A stretch of DNA of 39,149 nucleotides from an uncultured Butyrivibrio sp. (GCA_946536145.1 CAMNEA010000023.1:1-39149), one strand, 5' to 3'. Shown: positions 31,164 to 39,149, counted from the first letter of the stretch. Numbers and translations: made by a program. Notes: a model not told the origin generated them from the sequence alone.

Positions 31164-32834
31164 TTATTCTGTCTGGATAGTCTCCGCTGTGTCTGACTCA
31201 GGAGCGGGCGCACTCTCCACCGGTGCCTCTGCCGGGGCCTCCTGTGCGGGAGGGTTTTCTGCTGCTTCGGCTGCAGCTGCTGCGGCTGCTTCCGCCGCCG
31301 CGGCTTCCTGCTGCTGTGCAAGCTGTGCATGGGCTGCATTTACCGCATCTCCCAAAGCAAGAGTCGCTGCCTCAGCATTCTCAGTGCCTGCCGCACTTAA
31401 CGCAGCACCAAGTGCACCTGCGACTGCCTTTATTGTCCCAAGGTCTCCTGTTGCAAGAGCAGTCTGGAGCTGGCCCATTGATATCTCATCAGCACCGCCG
31501 GTTCCAACAGTTATTATCCTCGGAACCATCTTGTAGGTACTGTTGTTTACGACTTCTCTTGAAGTCTGGCCATTCTCAGATACAATCTTTACAAGCCTTG
31601 CCTTATATCCGAGGTGAGCTGACTGAGTTCCCACATATCCGATAGCGTGAGAAGCGGAAGTCACGATCTGGTCAGCTGATGCAGGGATCTTCTCAAGAAC
31701 CTCGCTCTCATAAGAGACCTTTCTTGACGGGTCTCTTTCCTCAACGCCGTATATCGTAAATGTGATATGCTTGTCTGATGTAGTATAACCTTCTATATAT
31801 ATAGGATGATCCGTGCTGTTTACAAATCTGAAATTCTTGCCGCCGGTCTCTGCAATGGCTGCGTCCGCCGAAGGATCAACATAATTTACGATCATGGAAT
31901 GATTGTGTCTCTCTGTGACATCCAGCTCCGCGAGAAGCACTGCATTGTACAGGGTTGTTGAAACCTGACAGATACCTCCCCCTATGCTCTCCACAACAAC
32001 ACCATTCAGATAAGATCCTGCAGGATAATAGCCATTGGCCTCTGTGAACGGGGTGATCGTATCCAGAACCGAGAACTCCTCACCCGGATAGATTGTTGAA
32101 CCGTTTATAAGTGAACATCCGTTGGCGACATTCGCGCTTCTCGATGCCCCTGATGAAGAGTAACTTGTGGTAAAGGTTCCAAGCACATCCCTCACCCTTG
32201 AAAGTTCTTCCTCACTTCCCTTCGGGACATCTGCCTTAACTGACAGATTGATGGTCGTATCACCGTTTATCAGACCATTCTCAACAAAATCCCTGATTGC
32301 CTTTGCCGACTCTTCCTTATCAACAAGATAGCCTGTCTGTCCGTCAGTCACAACAAAACCTGCATCAGTCTTTTTCAAAGTGTAATTGACCTTTTCCTGA
32401 TCAAACGCCTCCGCACATCTGTTTACCAGTTCCGATGCCGCCACATCATCATAGCCAAGTTCAATATCAAAGACATGCCTGTCATGCTCAAGATCCTTCT
32501 GTGCCTTGTATCTCTCCACCAGGTTCCCGTGGTGTCCAAGAGCGTAAGCATCATCGACAATTCCTGTGTTACTCCAGTAAATATCTATATCATCACCACA
32601 AAACTCAAGTTCCTTGCCATCGTCAACATGAAGCCTGATGGTCTGACCTGACAGTTCATCTATATAAGAAGAAACGTTCTTCTCGGCTTCATCAATACTC
32701 ATTCCGGATACATCTATGGGCCCGATATAAACGCCCTTTGCTATACTGCCATCATCTGCCGCATCAACCCGCAGCGCAGGTAGTAGCAGCATGAGTAAAG
32801 AAAATACGGTAAGATACTCAAATAATTTTTTCAT
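31164..32834 (-). CDS. VanW family exported protein with Ala/Pro/Glu-rich tail
   Basis: The 556-residue protein is exported by an N-terminal signal (LFEYLTVFSLLMLLLPALRV). It contains a peptidoglycan-binding-4-like region (about 75-200), a VanW domain (about 225-350) with EFSVLDTITPFTEANGYYPA and GGGICQVSTTLYNAVLLAEL, and a G5-like segment near VNNSTYKMVPRIITVG (about 425-440). The last 100 or so residues are low complexity, with a Gln/Ala/Glu run and then a Pro/Ala/Glu tail, which may span the wall. GAGGAAG precedes the ATG at 32834. The VanW function is not established; a wall-associated role is inferred. Confidence 0.9.
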   Translation of the reverse strand: MKKLFEYLTVFSLLMLLLPALRVDAADDGSIAKGVYIGPIDVSGMSIDEAEKNVSSYIDELSGQTIRLHVDDGKELEFCGDDIDIYWSNTGIVDDAYALGHHGNLVERYKAQKDLEHDRHVFDIELGYDDVAASELVNRCAEAFDQEKVNYTLKKTDAGFVVTDGQTGYLVDKEESAKAIRDFVENGLINGDTTINLSVKADVPKGSEEELSRVRDVLGTFTTSYSSSGASRSANVANGCSLINGSTIYPGEEFSVLDTITPFTEANGYYPAGSYLNGVVVESIGGGICQVSTTLYNAVLLAELDVTERHNHSMIVNYVDPSADAAIAETGGKNFRFVNSTDHPIYIEGYTTSDKHITFTIYGVEERDPSRKVSYESEVLEKIPASADQIVTSASHAIGYVGTQSAHLGYKARLVKIVSENGQTSREVVNNSTYKMVPRIITVGTGGADEISMGQLQTALATGDLGTIKAVAGALGAALSAAGTENAEAATLALGDAVNAAHAQLAQQQEAAAAEAAAAAAAEAAENPPAQEAPAEAPVESAPAPESDTAETIQTE

Positions 32835-32896
32835 AATACTTCCTCTGTGATATCATGTAAATGGAAATTCCCTAATCAACTGAAAGGAAATTATAG

Positions 32897-33535
32897 ATGA
32901 AATTCCCATTTTTAGCAAGCTTTATACTTCTTATAGTTTTTCTGAATCTGCGCATGCGAAGAGTCTCTCGAAAAGAGGAAGAGAAGGAAGCCGGCTTTTG
33001 GGAAAGAGAATTGCAGTCCAACAGTGTGCGTAAAAAAAGTCTGGAAAATCTGGACTATATTCACATCCCCTATGACCTCCTTCCGTTTGGCACCGCAGGT
33101 GATAATGAGACCCTGAAAAAATCCGAGGAGACACTGACTTCACTTAAAGATGAGAAGATTGTCAATTTCACGGGAATCTCCAATACCGATCTCAAGCTCG
33201 AATATGGTACAGCCAACATAACAGTCCTTAGTCAGTATGACCAAAACTATACTACCCTGGTATGCACACTCCAGGACTGGGGCCAGGAACTGTACAACCA
33301 GGGCAGATATGAAGACGCCAGAGACGTCCTTGAATTTGCAGTTAAAACAAGAAGCGATATAACCGCGACCTACAGGGTTCTTCTTGATCTGTACAGGACA
33401 AAGCTTGGACTAAATGAAGACGAGATCAAAAAAAAGATCGATGGTCTCATCCCCATTGCCAAGAACCTCAATGCCCTGAGCAGAAATACCATATTAAAGC
33501 TTATGGACTACACCGAAGTTAAAGAGAATTCGTAA
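32897..33535 (+). CDS. Uncharacterised membrane-anchored protein with TPR-like region
   Basis: I do not recognise a named family. The 212-residue product starts with a short hydrophobic anchor (MKFPFLASFILLIVFLNLRM) followed by a basic and Glu-rich stretch. The middle contains YIHIPYDLLPFGTAGDNETL. Residues about 120-180 look like tetratricopeptide repeats (LQDWGQELYNQGRYEDARDV), a protein-contact fold. AAAGGAAA precedes the ATG. It diverges from vanW with 62 bp between, and its last 17 bp overlap the 3' end of galT on the other strand, with no terminator visible between them. Confidence 0.8.
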   Translation: MKFPFLASFILLIVFLNLRMRRVSRKEEEKEAGFWERELQSNSVRKKSLENLDYIHIPYDLLPFGTAGDNETLKKSEETLTSLKDEKIVNFTGISNTDLKLEYGTANITVLSQYDQNYTTLVCTLQDWGQELYNQGRYEDARDVLEFAVKTRSDITATYRVLLDLYRTKLGLNEDEIKKKIDGLIPIAKNLNALSRNTILKLMDYTEVKENS

Positions 33536-35051
33536 ACCTGTCAAAAGCCTGTTGTCCCTTTTCCGTTCTCTTGTATACTCCTGCATCCTCCAGCACATGC
33601 ATGAAGACTTCACCAATTTCATTTCTTAAAATCTCATCGATATTTTCTACATTAATGCTGTCATATTTTGCTTTAAATTCGTCGACCCAGTCGGCGTGTT
33701 TTTCCAGTATTTCATCCGCCCTTAAGTCTTTTCCCTCAAGCATTGCCTCTTTGAGCCTTGTCATCTCATCCTTGAGCCTTGCAGGAAGAACCGCAAGTCC
33801 CATTACTTCAATAAGACCAATGTTCTCCTTCTTGATGTGATGGAGCTGCGCGTGCGGATGGTAAACACCAAGCGGATGCTCCTTGGTCGTTATATTATTG
33901 CGAAGCACAAGATCAAGCTCATACTGATCCCCGCGTTTTCTTGCGATTGGTGTGATCGTGTTGTGAGGCGTTCCGTCAGTCTCTGCGAAAATAAATGCAT
34001 CCTCATCAGTGTATCCTCTCCACTTATCAAGGATAATATCGGCAAGCGCGATTACCCTGTTATAGTCAGATGATGAGAGCCTTATAACAGACATCGGCCA
34101 TTTTACGATTCCGCTTGTAACATCCTCAAAGCCCTTTACAGTAAAGGTTCTCTCAATTTCTGCCTTAGCCATCGCAAAGGTGTAGTGTCCTCCCTGGAAA
34201 TGGTCATGGCTTAGTATTGAGCCTCCCACGATCGGAAGGTCTGCATTTGATCCGACAAAGTAATGGGGGAACTGTTTAACAAAGTCAAAGAGCTTGCAAA
34301 AAGTCCCGTGGTCGATCTTCATCGGAATATGTCTTGAGTTAAATACGATGCAGTGTTCGTTGTAATAGACATATGGAGAGTATTGGAATCCCCACTTTGA
34401 GTCCTGGATGGTAACCGGGATTATCCTGTGATTTTCCCTTGCCGGATGATCGACTCTGCCCATGTATCCCTCGTTCTCCCAGCACAGCTGACATTTCGGG
34501 TACCCGCTCTGAACGGCATTCCTGGCCGCAGCAATTGCCTTGGGGTCCTTCTCCGGCTTTGAGAGATTTATGGTAATATCAAGATCCCCGTACTGCGTAG
34601 GTGCTACCCACTTAACATCCCTGGCGATCCTGTAGCGCCTTATATAATCTGTGTTCTTTGAAAAATCATAATAGAAATCTGTGGCGCTCTGCGGGCTTTC
34701 CTTGTACTTCTCCTCAAACTTCCTGATAACATTCCCGGGACGGTCGGTCAGTACACCCATAAGTCTTGTGTCAAACAGATCCCTGTAGACAACGCTGTCA
34801 TTTTCTATAAGCCCTTTTGCGACTGCCAAATCATCCAGCTCACCAAGCACTTTCTCAAGATACTCTCCGCTGTCGATGGCTGCACCGTCGATTTCTTCGG
34901 ACATTTCTTCAATTTCAGTAACTTCAAACTCCGCACTGTCTGTCTTGAGCTCTTTCAAAAGAGAATTGACCGCATAGATTATATCCTCTCTCTCAATAAG
35001 ATTGGTCCTAAGCGCATAGGCAACAAGTTTCTTAATACTCTCTGACATCAT
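33519..35051 (-). CDS. galT: UDP-glucose--hexose-1-phosphate uridylyltransferase (firmicute type)
   Basis: This Leloir pathway enzyme exchanges UDP-glucose and galactose 1-phosphate. The 510-residue length matches the GalT2 class of Firmicutes rather than the roughly 350-residue E. coli type. Visible landmarks are YPKCQLCWENEGYMGR (about 184-199), HPARENHRIIPV, the active-site SHDHFQGGHY (about 281-290) and YHPHAQLHHIKKENIG (about 404-419). The start overlaps the galK stop: ATG at 35051 or the adjacent ATG at 35048 are both served by GGAGGTGAT in the galK end. No galE or galM is in the window. Confidence 0.95.
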   Translation of the reverse strand: MMSESIKKLVAYALRTNLIEREDIIYAVNSLLKELKTDSAEFEVTEIEEMSEEIDGAAIDSGEYLEKVLGELDDLAVAKGLIENDSVVYRDLFDTRLMGVLTDRPGNVIRKFEEKYKESPQSATDFYYDFSKNTDYIRRYRIARDVKWVAPTQYGDLDITINLSKPEKDPKAIAAARNAVQSGYPKCQLCWENEGYMGRVDHPARENHRIIPVTIQDSKWGFQYSPYVYYNEHCIVFNSRHIPMKIDHGTFCKLFDFVKQFPHYFVGSNADLPIVGGSILSHDHFQGGHYTFAMAKAEIERTFTVKGFEDVTSGIVKWPMSVIRLSSSDYNRVIALADIILDKWRGYTDEDAFIFAETDGTPHNTITPIARKRGDQYELDLVLRNNITTKEHPLGVYHPHAQLHHIKKENIGLIEVMGLAVLPARLKDEMTRLKEAMLEGKDLRADEILEKHADWVDEFKAKYDSINVENIDEILRNEIGEVFMHVLEDAGVYKRTEKGQQAFDRFTNSL

Positions 35052-36226
35052 ATCACCTCCGGGCCGCCACCGATTTCAACAGTGTAGAAAGTAGCGTCAT
35101 ACCCAATCTTTTTGCGGTAGTTCTCACCGACGGTCTTTTTGAACTCTTCGATCGCCTCATCCCTGACTATAGAAACCGTGCAGCCTCCAAAGCCGCCTCC
35201 TGTCATCCTTGAGCCTATAACTCCGGGGATCTTCCACGCCTCTTGTGCAAGAGTATCAAGCTCTATTCCTGTGACGTCATAGTCATCCCTAAGCGATACG
35301 TGTGACTGTTTCATGAGCTCTCCAAAATGCTCGATATTCCCTGCCTTCAGGTCCTTGACAGCCTCGATCGTCCTCTGGTTCTCGTAGACGGCGTGCTTTG
35401 CCTTTCTCTGCATATCCGGATCAGTCAGAAGATTTTTATTTGCTTCAAACTCTTCTATTGACAGATCTCCAAGTGTCTTGATATCAAGGCTTCTTTGCAG
35501 TACCGCAAGCGCCTCTTCGCACATGCTGCGTCTTGCATTGTACTGAGAGTCGGTGAGCTTATGTTTTTTATTGGTGTTGGCGATCACGATCTTGGCTCCC
35601 TCAAGACTTATAGGTGCATATTCAAAAGAAAGATCTGCTGTATCAAGGAAGATCGCGTTATCCTCTTTGCCCATGGCTACAGCAAACTGATCCATGATGC
35701 CGCAGTTGCAGCCATTGTAATTGTTCTCCGAGTACTGCCCTATAAGAGCAAGATCCTGATTGGATACTTCAAATCCAAAGATATCCCTTAGTATGAATCC
35801 TGTCAGAACCTCCAGCGATGCTGAAGATGAGAGCCCGGATCCATTTGGTATATTGCCGTAGATCACCATATCAAAGCCGCTTTCGAGTTTCATTCCCCTC
35901 TTTTCAAAGGCCCATACGACCCCCTTCGGATAGTTGGTCCATCCTGCCTTATCGGAAGGCTTCAGATCATCAAGAGATGACTCAATAACGCCGAGCCTGT
36001 CCTGATTTACCGAATAGAAACGCAGTTTCCTGTCATTCCTTTTTGCAGCTGCGCCATATGTTCCTATCGTAAGAGCACATGGGAAAACATGCCCTCCGTT
36101 GTAGTCTGTATGTTCTCCGATCAGATTCACTCTACCCGGAGCAAAATAAGCTTTCACTTCATCATTTTTGCCGAAAACCTTCTCAAAATTGTCAAGAACT
36201 GCCTTCTTCATCTCCTGATTGATCAT
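35048..36226 (-). CDS. galK: Galactokinase
   Basis: Galactokinase phosphorylates galactose at C1. The 392-residue GHMP kinase shows the galactokinase signature GRVNLIGEHTDYNGG (31-45), the ATP-binding loop NIPNGSGLSSSASLEV, CGIMDQFAVAMGKEDNAIFLD with the catalytic Asp, and the C-terminal SRMTGGGFGGCTVSIV. AGGAGGG precedes the ATG at 36226. It heads the galK-galT pair, with a 4-bp overlap. A perfect TTGACA -35 at 36329-36334 suggests its promoter. Confidence 0.96.
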   Translation of the reverse strand: MINQEMKKAVLDNFEKVFGKNDEVKAYFAPGRVNLIGEHTDYNGGHVFPCALTIGTYGAAAKRNDRKLRFYSVNQDRLGVIESSLDDLKPSDKAGWTNYPKGVVWAFEKRGMKLESGFDMVIYGNIPNGSGLSSSASLEVLTGFILRDIFGFEVSNQDLALIGQYSENNYNGCNCGIMDQFAVAMGKEDNAIFLDTADLSFEYAPISLEGAKIVIANTNKKHKLTDSQYNARRSMCEEALAVLQRSLDIKTLGDLSIEEFEANKNLLTDPDMQRKAKHAVYENQRTIEAVKDLKAGNIEHFGELMKQSHVSLRDDYDVTGIELDTLAQEAWKIPGVIGSRMTGGGFGGCTVSIVRDEAIEEFKKTVGENYRKKIGYDATFYTVEIGGGPEVI

Positions 36227-36303
36227 TTAACCCTCCTGAATGTATTAAGTGCTGCTTTATTTGTTTCTTCTTAAGTTTATCATAACCTTCGTTCTTAAAT
36301 AAT

Positions 36304-36334
36304 TCCATATCACTTTGTTCATATTATCTGTCAA
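36304..36334 (-). promoter_or_regulatory. Candidate promoter of galK-galT
   Basis: A perfect -35 TTGACA is read on the minus strand at 36329-36334. The best -10 is TATGGA (36304-36309) with a long 19-bp spacer, so the assignment is weak. It lies just beyond the T run of element copy B. The 323-bp gap between galK and telA holds this promoter, copy B and the telA terminator; no ORF is supported in it. Confidence 0.4.
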
Positions 36335-36344
36335 AATGTTAAAT

Positions 36345-36488
36345 AAAAAAGCATGTTGCTCGCAACATGCTCGCGCCGAGCGCGGTTGCATTTATGCAAC
36401 TTATACCATACGCGCGAGTGCGCATCTATAGCGGAGCGTTTTTTTGTTTCATAGGAAATTCAGAGGAATTTCCTATGAAACAAAAAAA
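36345..36488 (-). repeat. Structured intergenic element, copy B
   Basis: This is the compact, inverted copy of the element at 28263-28454. On the minus strand it starts with a 23-bp perfect stem (36439-36461 with 36466-36488; core GTTTCATAGGAAATTC). It continues through CGCTCCGCTATAGATGCGCAC, CGCGCGTATGGTATAA and GTTGCAT-AA-ATGCAAC, and ends in GCATGTTGC-GA-GCAACATGC (36351-36370) followed by six T residues (36345-36350). The terminal loop is GA here and TC in copy A, as if that hairpin were flipped. It directly follows the telA terminator in the same direction. Confidence 0.85.
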
Positions 36489-36533
36489 GACGGATGTCAG
36501 CTGCTCATAGAAACATGAAAGCCGACATACGTC
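36482..36533 (-). terminator. Intrinsic terminator after telA
   Basis: A 14-position stem (36489-36502 with 36520-36533, two mismatches) ends in seven T residues on the minus strand (36482-36488). The opposite strand also has a short T run. It begins 17 bp past the telA stop. Its T run is shared with the first stem of element copy B. Confidence 0.8.
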
Positions 36534-36549
36534 TTTTTGAATTCAATGA

Positions 36550-37701
36550 TTAGTTCTTGGCTGCCTGAAGGAGCTTGTCGCGAAGCTGGTTCTCTATCTG
36601 TGAAAGCTCTGCTTCTGCGTCGCGTCGCTTCTGCTTACCCTCTGTCTGGATCTTTAGAACTTCATCCAGCGTCGAGATAAGCGACTCGTTGGTGTGCTTA
36701 AGAGTCTCGATATCAACAATTCCTCTCTCTGCCTCTTTAGCGCTCTCAATTGTAGCAACCTTAAGGGCATCCGCATTCTGGCGAAGGAGCTTGTTGGTCA
36801 TGTCGTTGACCTCTCTCTCAGCCTTTGCAGCCTGCGAAGCATGCTCAATACCCATTGCTATTACCATCTGGTTTTTCCACAGAGGTATGGTATTGACAAT
36901 AGTTGACTGGATCTTCTCAGCCATTACTGTGTCAGAGCTCTGTACCATGCGGATCTGAGGACCTGTCTGCATAGCAATAGTCCTTGTGAGCTCCAGGTCA
37001 TAGATCTTTTTCTCAAATCTGTCACACTTGTTTGCAAAATCCTTGGCTGCCTCTGCATCCTCGGGAAGTCCTGATGCCTCCGCCTTCTTCTGAAGCTCCA
37101 CAAGAGTTGTGTTTCTCTCCTGCTCAAGCCTCTTTTTTCCGGCAAGGATATACATCGTGAGCTCTTTGTAGTAGTTGAGGTTAAGATCATACATCTTGTC
37201 AAGAACATCTATGTCCTTGAGAAGCGTCACCTGATGTTTCTCAAGCTCATTGCTGATAGTCTGTACATTGGTCTCAGCCTTGCTGTACTTCGCCTTCATA
37301 GACTCAAGCTTGTTGGCGCTCTTTTTGAAAAGAGCCTTAAGTCCCTTCTCGTCCTCCTCAACGTCAAAGTTCTTAAGCTCGGTAACAAGGTTTGTGATCA
37401 TATCACCGACCTGTCCCATATCCTTGGTTCTTACATTCTCAATAGCCTTCTCGGAGAAGTCTGCCAGTTTCTTCTGGGTTCCAACGCCATAGTTCATTAC
37501 GCCGGCGGAATTGGAGATATCGATCTGCTGGCTGAAGTCATCCACCTGTTTGAGCTCTTCCTGTGAAAGCTGGGCCTCCATGGCTATATTTCCATTGGAC
37601 TGCTCCTTGGCTGGCTCCTGTGGTGCCTCCTGAACTGCTTCCGCTCCAAAACTAAGTGATGGTGCTGCGGGTGCTGCCCCAAAATCTAATTCTGCTCCCA
37701 T
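36550..37701 (-). CDS. TelA-family (toxic anion resistance) protein
   Basis: The family is named for tellurite resistance; its molecular role is unclear. The 383-residue protein is mostly helical and charged, with NYGVGTQKKLADFSEKAIENVRTKD, a coiled-coil region at about 150-200, and IPLWKNQMVIAMGIEHASQAAKAEREVNDMTNKLLRQNA in parts, which are the TelA landmarks. The N-terminus carries two L-x-F-G motifs (LDFGAA, LSFGAE) in an Ala/Pro-rich tail, probably a docking peptide. AGGAGG precedes the ATG at 37701. It lies 23 bp after the XpaC-like gene, the usual partner. Confidence 0.9.
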   Translation of the reverse strand: MGAELDFGAAPAAPSLSFGAEAVQEAPQEPAKEQSNGNIAMEAQLSQEELKQVDDFSQQIDISNSAGVMNYGVGTQKKLADFSEKAIENVRTKDMGQVGDMITNLVTELKNFDVEEDEKGLKALFKKSANKLESMKAKYSKAETNVQTISNELEKHQVTLLKDIDVLDKMYDLNLNYYKELTMYILAGKKRLEQERNTTLVELQKKAEASGLPEDAEAAKDFANKCDRFEKKIYDLELTRTIAMQTGPQIRMVQSSDTVMAEKIQSTIVNTIPLWKNQMVIAMGIEHASQAAKAEREVNDMTNKLLRQNADALKVATIESAKEAERGIVDIETLKHTNESLISTLDEVLKIQTEGKQKRRDAEAELSQIENQLRDKLLQAAKN

Positions 37702-37724
37702 ATCGTCCTCCTGATCCTGAAATA

Positions 37725-38918
37725 TTATTTAGGTTGTGTCCGGGTCTGTGCCTGCATCTGGGCAGACATCCCCTGACCCTCAAGGGTAAGACCATCCTGT
37801 GCCATCATAGTCTTCATAACGGATATGTCAGAAGATATATCCCAGGCCATATCCTGGAAAAGACTGTCCAGAAGCTTCTCAAATGCTTCATTTATAGTAT
37901 CGATGGCCGCATCGATCTCATTCTTGGTCTGTGTGATGTTATCGCCGACTTCCGGCTGTTTATCAAGCTCAACATAAGCGTTTAAAAGCTTTTTGGTAGT
38001 CGGAAGATAATAGTTCATCAGCTTGTGAAGCTCATCCGCACTTGAAGGATCCTTCTTGACCTGGGCAAATATCCTGTTCATGATCTCTTCGAGCCTGTAG
38101 AGCTTATTGGACATCTCCTCCGTATCAGGGATGATGTCATTTATCTGTCTTACAAAGACAATGTAGTCGCGGCCTTCTTCAAGTATCTTCCTGGCTTCGC
38201 CGGATACTCCCTCAAATTCCGCGCTCCTGGCCTTTGCCTTTTCCTCTTCTGCCTTCTTGCGGTCAGCTTCCCTCTTCTGCCTGTCGTTGAGATCCTGAAC
38301 CGCGCCAAGATACTGATCATATGCCCTGTCAGTTATCATACATGTCGTCTCGGTCTGATCGAGCCTTGCCCTCGGGAGGAATCCGGCCTTGATCATCTTC
38401 TTGATATCGCTTAGAACCTCTGCGTCCTTCTTGAGCGTAACCTGTGCAAGATCCTTGATATTAAAGTACTCCGCGTCCTTAAGTACGTTACCGTACTGAT
38501 AGTATTTCTTGGCAAGGGAGAGTTTGACGTAGCCGTTAAAAAACATCCAGCCAAGACCTGCCGTGATAAGACCTGTGACAGCGCCCCCTACTATTGATCC
38601 GGATAACACCGCTCCCAGAAATACCGGCAGCATGATAAGCCCGATCGCCCCTCCCAAAAACATCTGGGGAACTCCTAAATATTTACTTATTCTCTTCTGG
38701 AGGAAAGGATTGACTCGTCTCTGAGTGGTAGACGCAACTCTGTTGCCACCCCCTTTGTTCCTGCTGGAATACATTACATTCCTGTCGATGCTGACCGACT
38801 TGATAGCCTTGGCGACATCGTCGTGCAGCTGGCTGTAATCATTCCTGTCAATGGCGCTGGTGACACTGTTCAGAATGTCATTCCCGACCTTCATAAAATC
38901 CTGAATATCTTTTGGCAA
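37725..38918 (-). CDS. XpaC-like protein (5-bromo-4-chloroindolyl phosphate hydrolysis family)
   Basis: This 397-residue protein is the usual operon partner of TelA. A soluble N-terminus (1-70) is followed by a hydrophobic hairpin of two spans (about 87-128; FLGGAIGLIMLPVFLGAVL, VGGAVTGLITAGLGWMFF). A cytoplasmic part follows with a Lys/Glu coiled coil (about 205-240) and a helical C-terminus. The start is a TTG at 38918 with AAAGGGG upstream; an ATG eight codons later (38894) is the alternative. The historical name comes from a phosphatase-like phenotype and does not establish enzyme activity. A promoter lies at 38959-38987. Confidence 0.85.
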   Translation of the reverse strand: MPKDIQDFMKVGNDILNSVTSAIDRNDYSQLHDDVAKAIKSVSIDRNVMYSSRNKGGGNRVASTTQRRVNPFLQKRISKYLGVPQMFLGGAIGLIMLPVFLGAVLSGSIVGGAVTGLITAGLGWMFFNGYVKLSLAKKYYQYGNVLKDAEYFNIKDLAQVTLKKDAEVLSDIKKMIKAGFLPRARLDQTETTCMITDRAYDQYLGAVQDLNDRQKREADRKKAEEEKAKARSAEFEGVSGEARKILEEGRDYIVFVRQINDIIPDTEEMSNKLYRLEEIMNRIFAQVKKDPSSADELHKLMNYYLPTTKKLLNAYVELDKQPEVGDNITQTKNEIDAAIDTINEAFEKLLDSLFQDMAWDISSDISVMKTMMAQDGLTLEGQGMSAQMQAQTRTQPK

Positions 38919-38958
38919 AATTTTACCCCTTTACTTAATAGATAAAAATGCAACTTAT

Positions 38959-38987
38959 ATTTTACAGTAATAAGCGAGAAAACACAA
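38959..38987 (-). promoter_or_regulatory. Promoter of the xpaC-telA pair
   Basis: The minus strand shows -35 TTGTGT (38982-38987), a 17-bp spacer and -10 TAAAAT (38959-38964). The leader to the TTG start would be about 33 nt. Its -35 box directly abuts that of the divergent promoter at 38988-39016, so the two compete for polymerase or share a regulator. Confidence 0.5.
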
Positions 38988-39016
38988 TTGCCTGCAAAAG
39001 TTTAAATGCGTATAAT
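38988..39016 (+). promoter_or_regulatory. Strong plus-strand promoter at the right edge
   Basis: The plus strand has -35 TTGCCT (38988-38993), a 17-bp spacer and a perfect -10 TATAAT (39011-39016). The start of transcription is expected near 39023, giving a leader of about 42 nt to the small ORF at 39065. Confidence 0.65.
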
Positions 39017-39064
39017 TTCCATATAATAAAATCTTTGTCAAATTATTAGATTTGAGGAAAAAAG

Positions 39065-39130
39065 ATGGAAAAAGCTTACAAACTTCTCTTTAATACCCCG
39101 TTGTTTTACAGTAACATACTCATGAGATAA
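39065..39130 (+). CDS. Possible 21-residue peptide ORF
   Basis: The ORF reads ATG to TAA with 21 codons and begins MEKAYKLLFNTPLFY; the middle is hydrophobic and the end basic. GAGGAAAAAAG is directly upstream and a strong promoter lies 49 bp further back. The peptide matches nothing I recognise. It could be a leader peptide for a gene beyond the right edge, a small membrane peptide, or chance. Only the last 19 bp of the window follow it. Confidence 0.4.
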   Translation: MEKAYKLLFNTPLFYSNILMR

Positions 39131-39149
39131 ACCACAATCCCTTGTATAA

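Noticed and set aside
31150-31536. Ala/Ser-rich open frame on the plus strand opposite the VanW tail
   Set aside because: It arises from the GC-rich low-complexity tail read backwards and has no supporting signals.
1-39149. tRNA or rRNA genes
   Set aside because: No tRNA cloverleaf with a GTTCGA-type arm or rRNA-like segment was found by eye in the intergenic regions.

Overview
The window looks like a chromosomal segment of an anaerobic Firmicute, most likely a Lachnospiraceae of the Butyrivibrio/Pseudobutyrivibrio kind. This is inferred from gene content: an LplA/LplB/LplC-type sugar ABC transporter beside a GH30 glycosidase, an AraR-type GntR regulator with an AraB/AraD/split-transketolase cluster, a firmicute-type GalT, YhaM, MutS2, and TelA/XpaC. 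Strong Shine-Dalgarno sites and several UUG/GUG starts fit. No rRNA, tRNA, CRISPR array, transposase or prophage gene was seen. Almost all genes lie on the minus strand. The exceptions are the HtrA-like/yhaM pair, one small TPR-like gene, and a short peptide ORF at the right edge.

Left to right: (1) 1-2508, a phosphonate-type ABC importer (phnD-phnC-phnE, phnE cut by the edge), with a promoter and terminator-like leader in front of phnD and a repeat-rich gap between phnD and phnC. (2) 2567-9283, a glycan-use locus: permease 1, permease 2, solute-binding lipoprotein, then LacI regulator and GH30 enzyme. Three AAAACGTTTT-type palindromes are probable LacI operators. (3) 9284-15613, a pentose locus: araR-like regulator, FGGY pentulokinase, AraD epimerase, split transketolase and ribulose-phosphate 3-epimerase. 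No isomerase is present, so the upstream step must be encoded elsewhere. (4) 15627-19016, an apparent operon of DUF1848, a PTS EIIC-like membrane protein, a membrane-anchored Mrr-like nuclease and an 8-oxoguanine glycosylase. (5) 19127-25731, mutS2, an OmpR-type regulator, its sensor kinase, trmL and rlmD. (6) 25759-28454, a REP-like inverted repeat, then plus-strand genes for a degenerate HtrA-like membrane protein and YhaM. (7) 28471-32834, VanW-family protein, AIR-synthase-like protein, Lrp/AsnC regulator and aminotransferase, the last two translationally coupled. (8) 32897-36226, a TPR-like gene and galK-galT. (9) 36345-39130, XpaC-TelA and a divergent promoter driving a 21-codon ORF.

The most unusual content is non-coding. 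A structured element of about 145-190 bp occurs at 28263-28454 and, inverted, at 36345-36488. Each copy has a long hairpin at one end and a terminator-like hairpin plus T run at the other. Each lies directly downstream of a gene or its terminator and on that gene's sense strand. A related stand-alone hairpin lies at 9284-9317, also just after a terminator. Other signals to examine are the phnD leader, the 27-bp repeats between phnD and phnC, and the REP-like array in front of mutS2. All functional calls rest on reading motifs by eye; no database search was possible.
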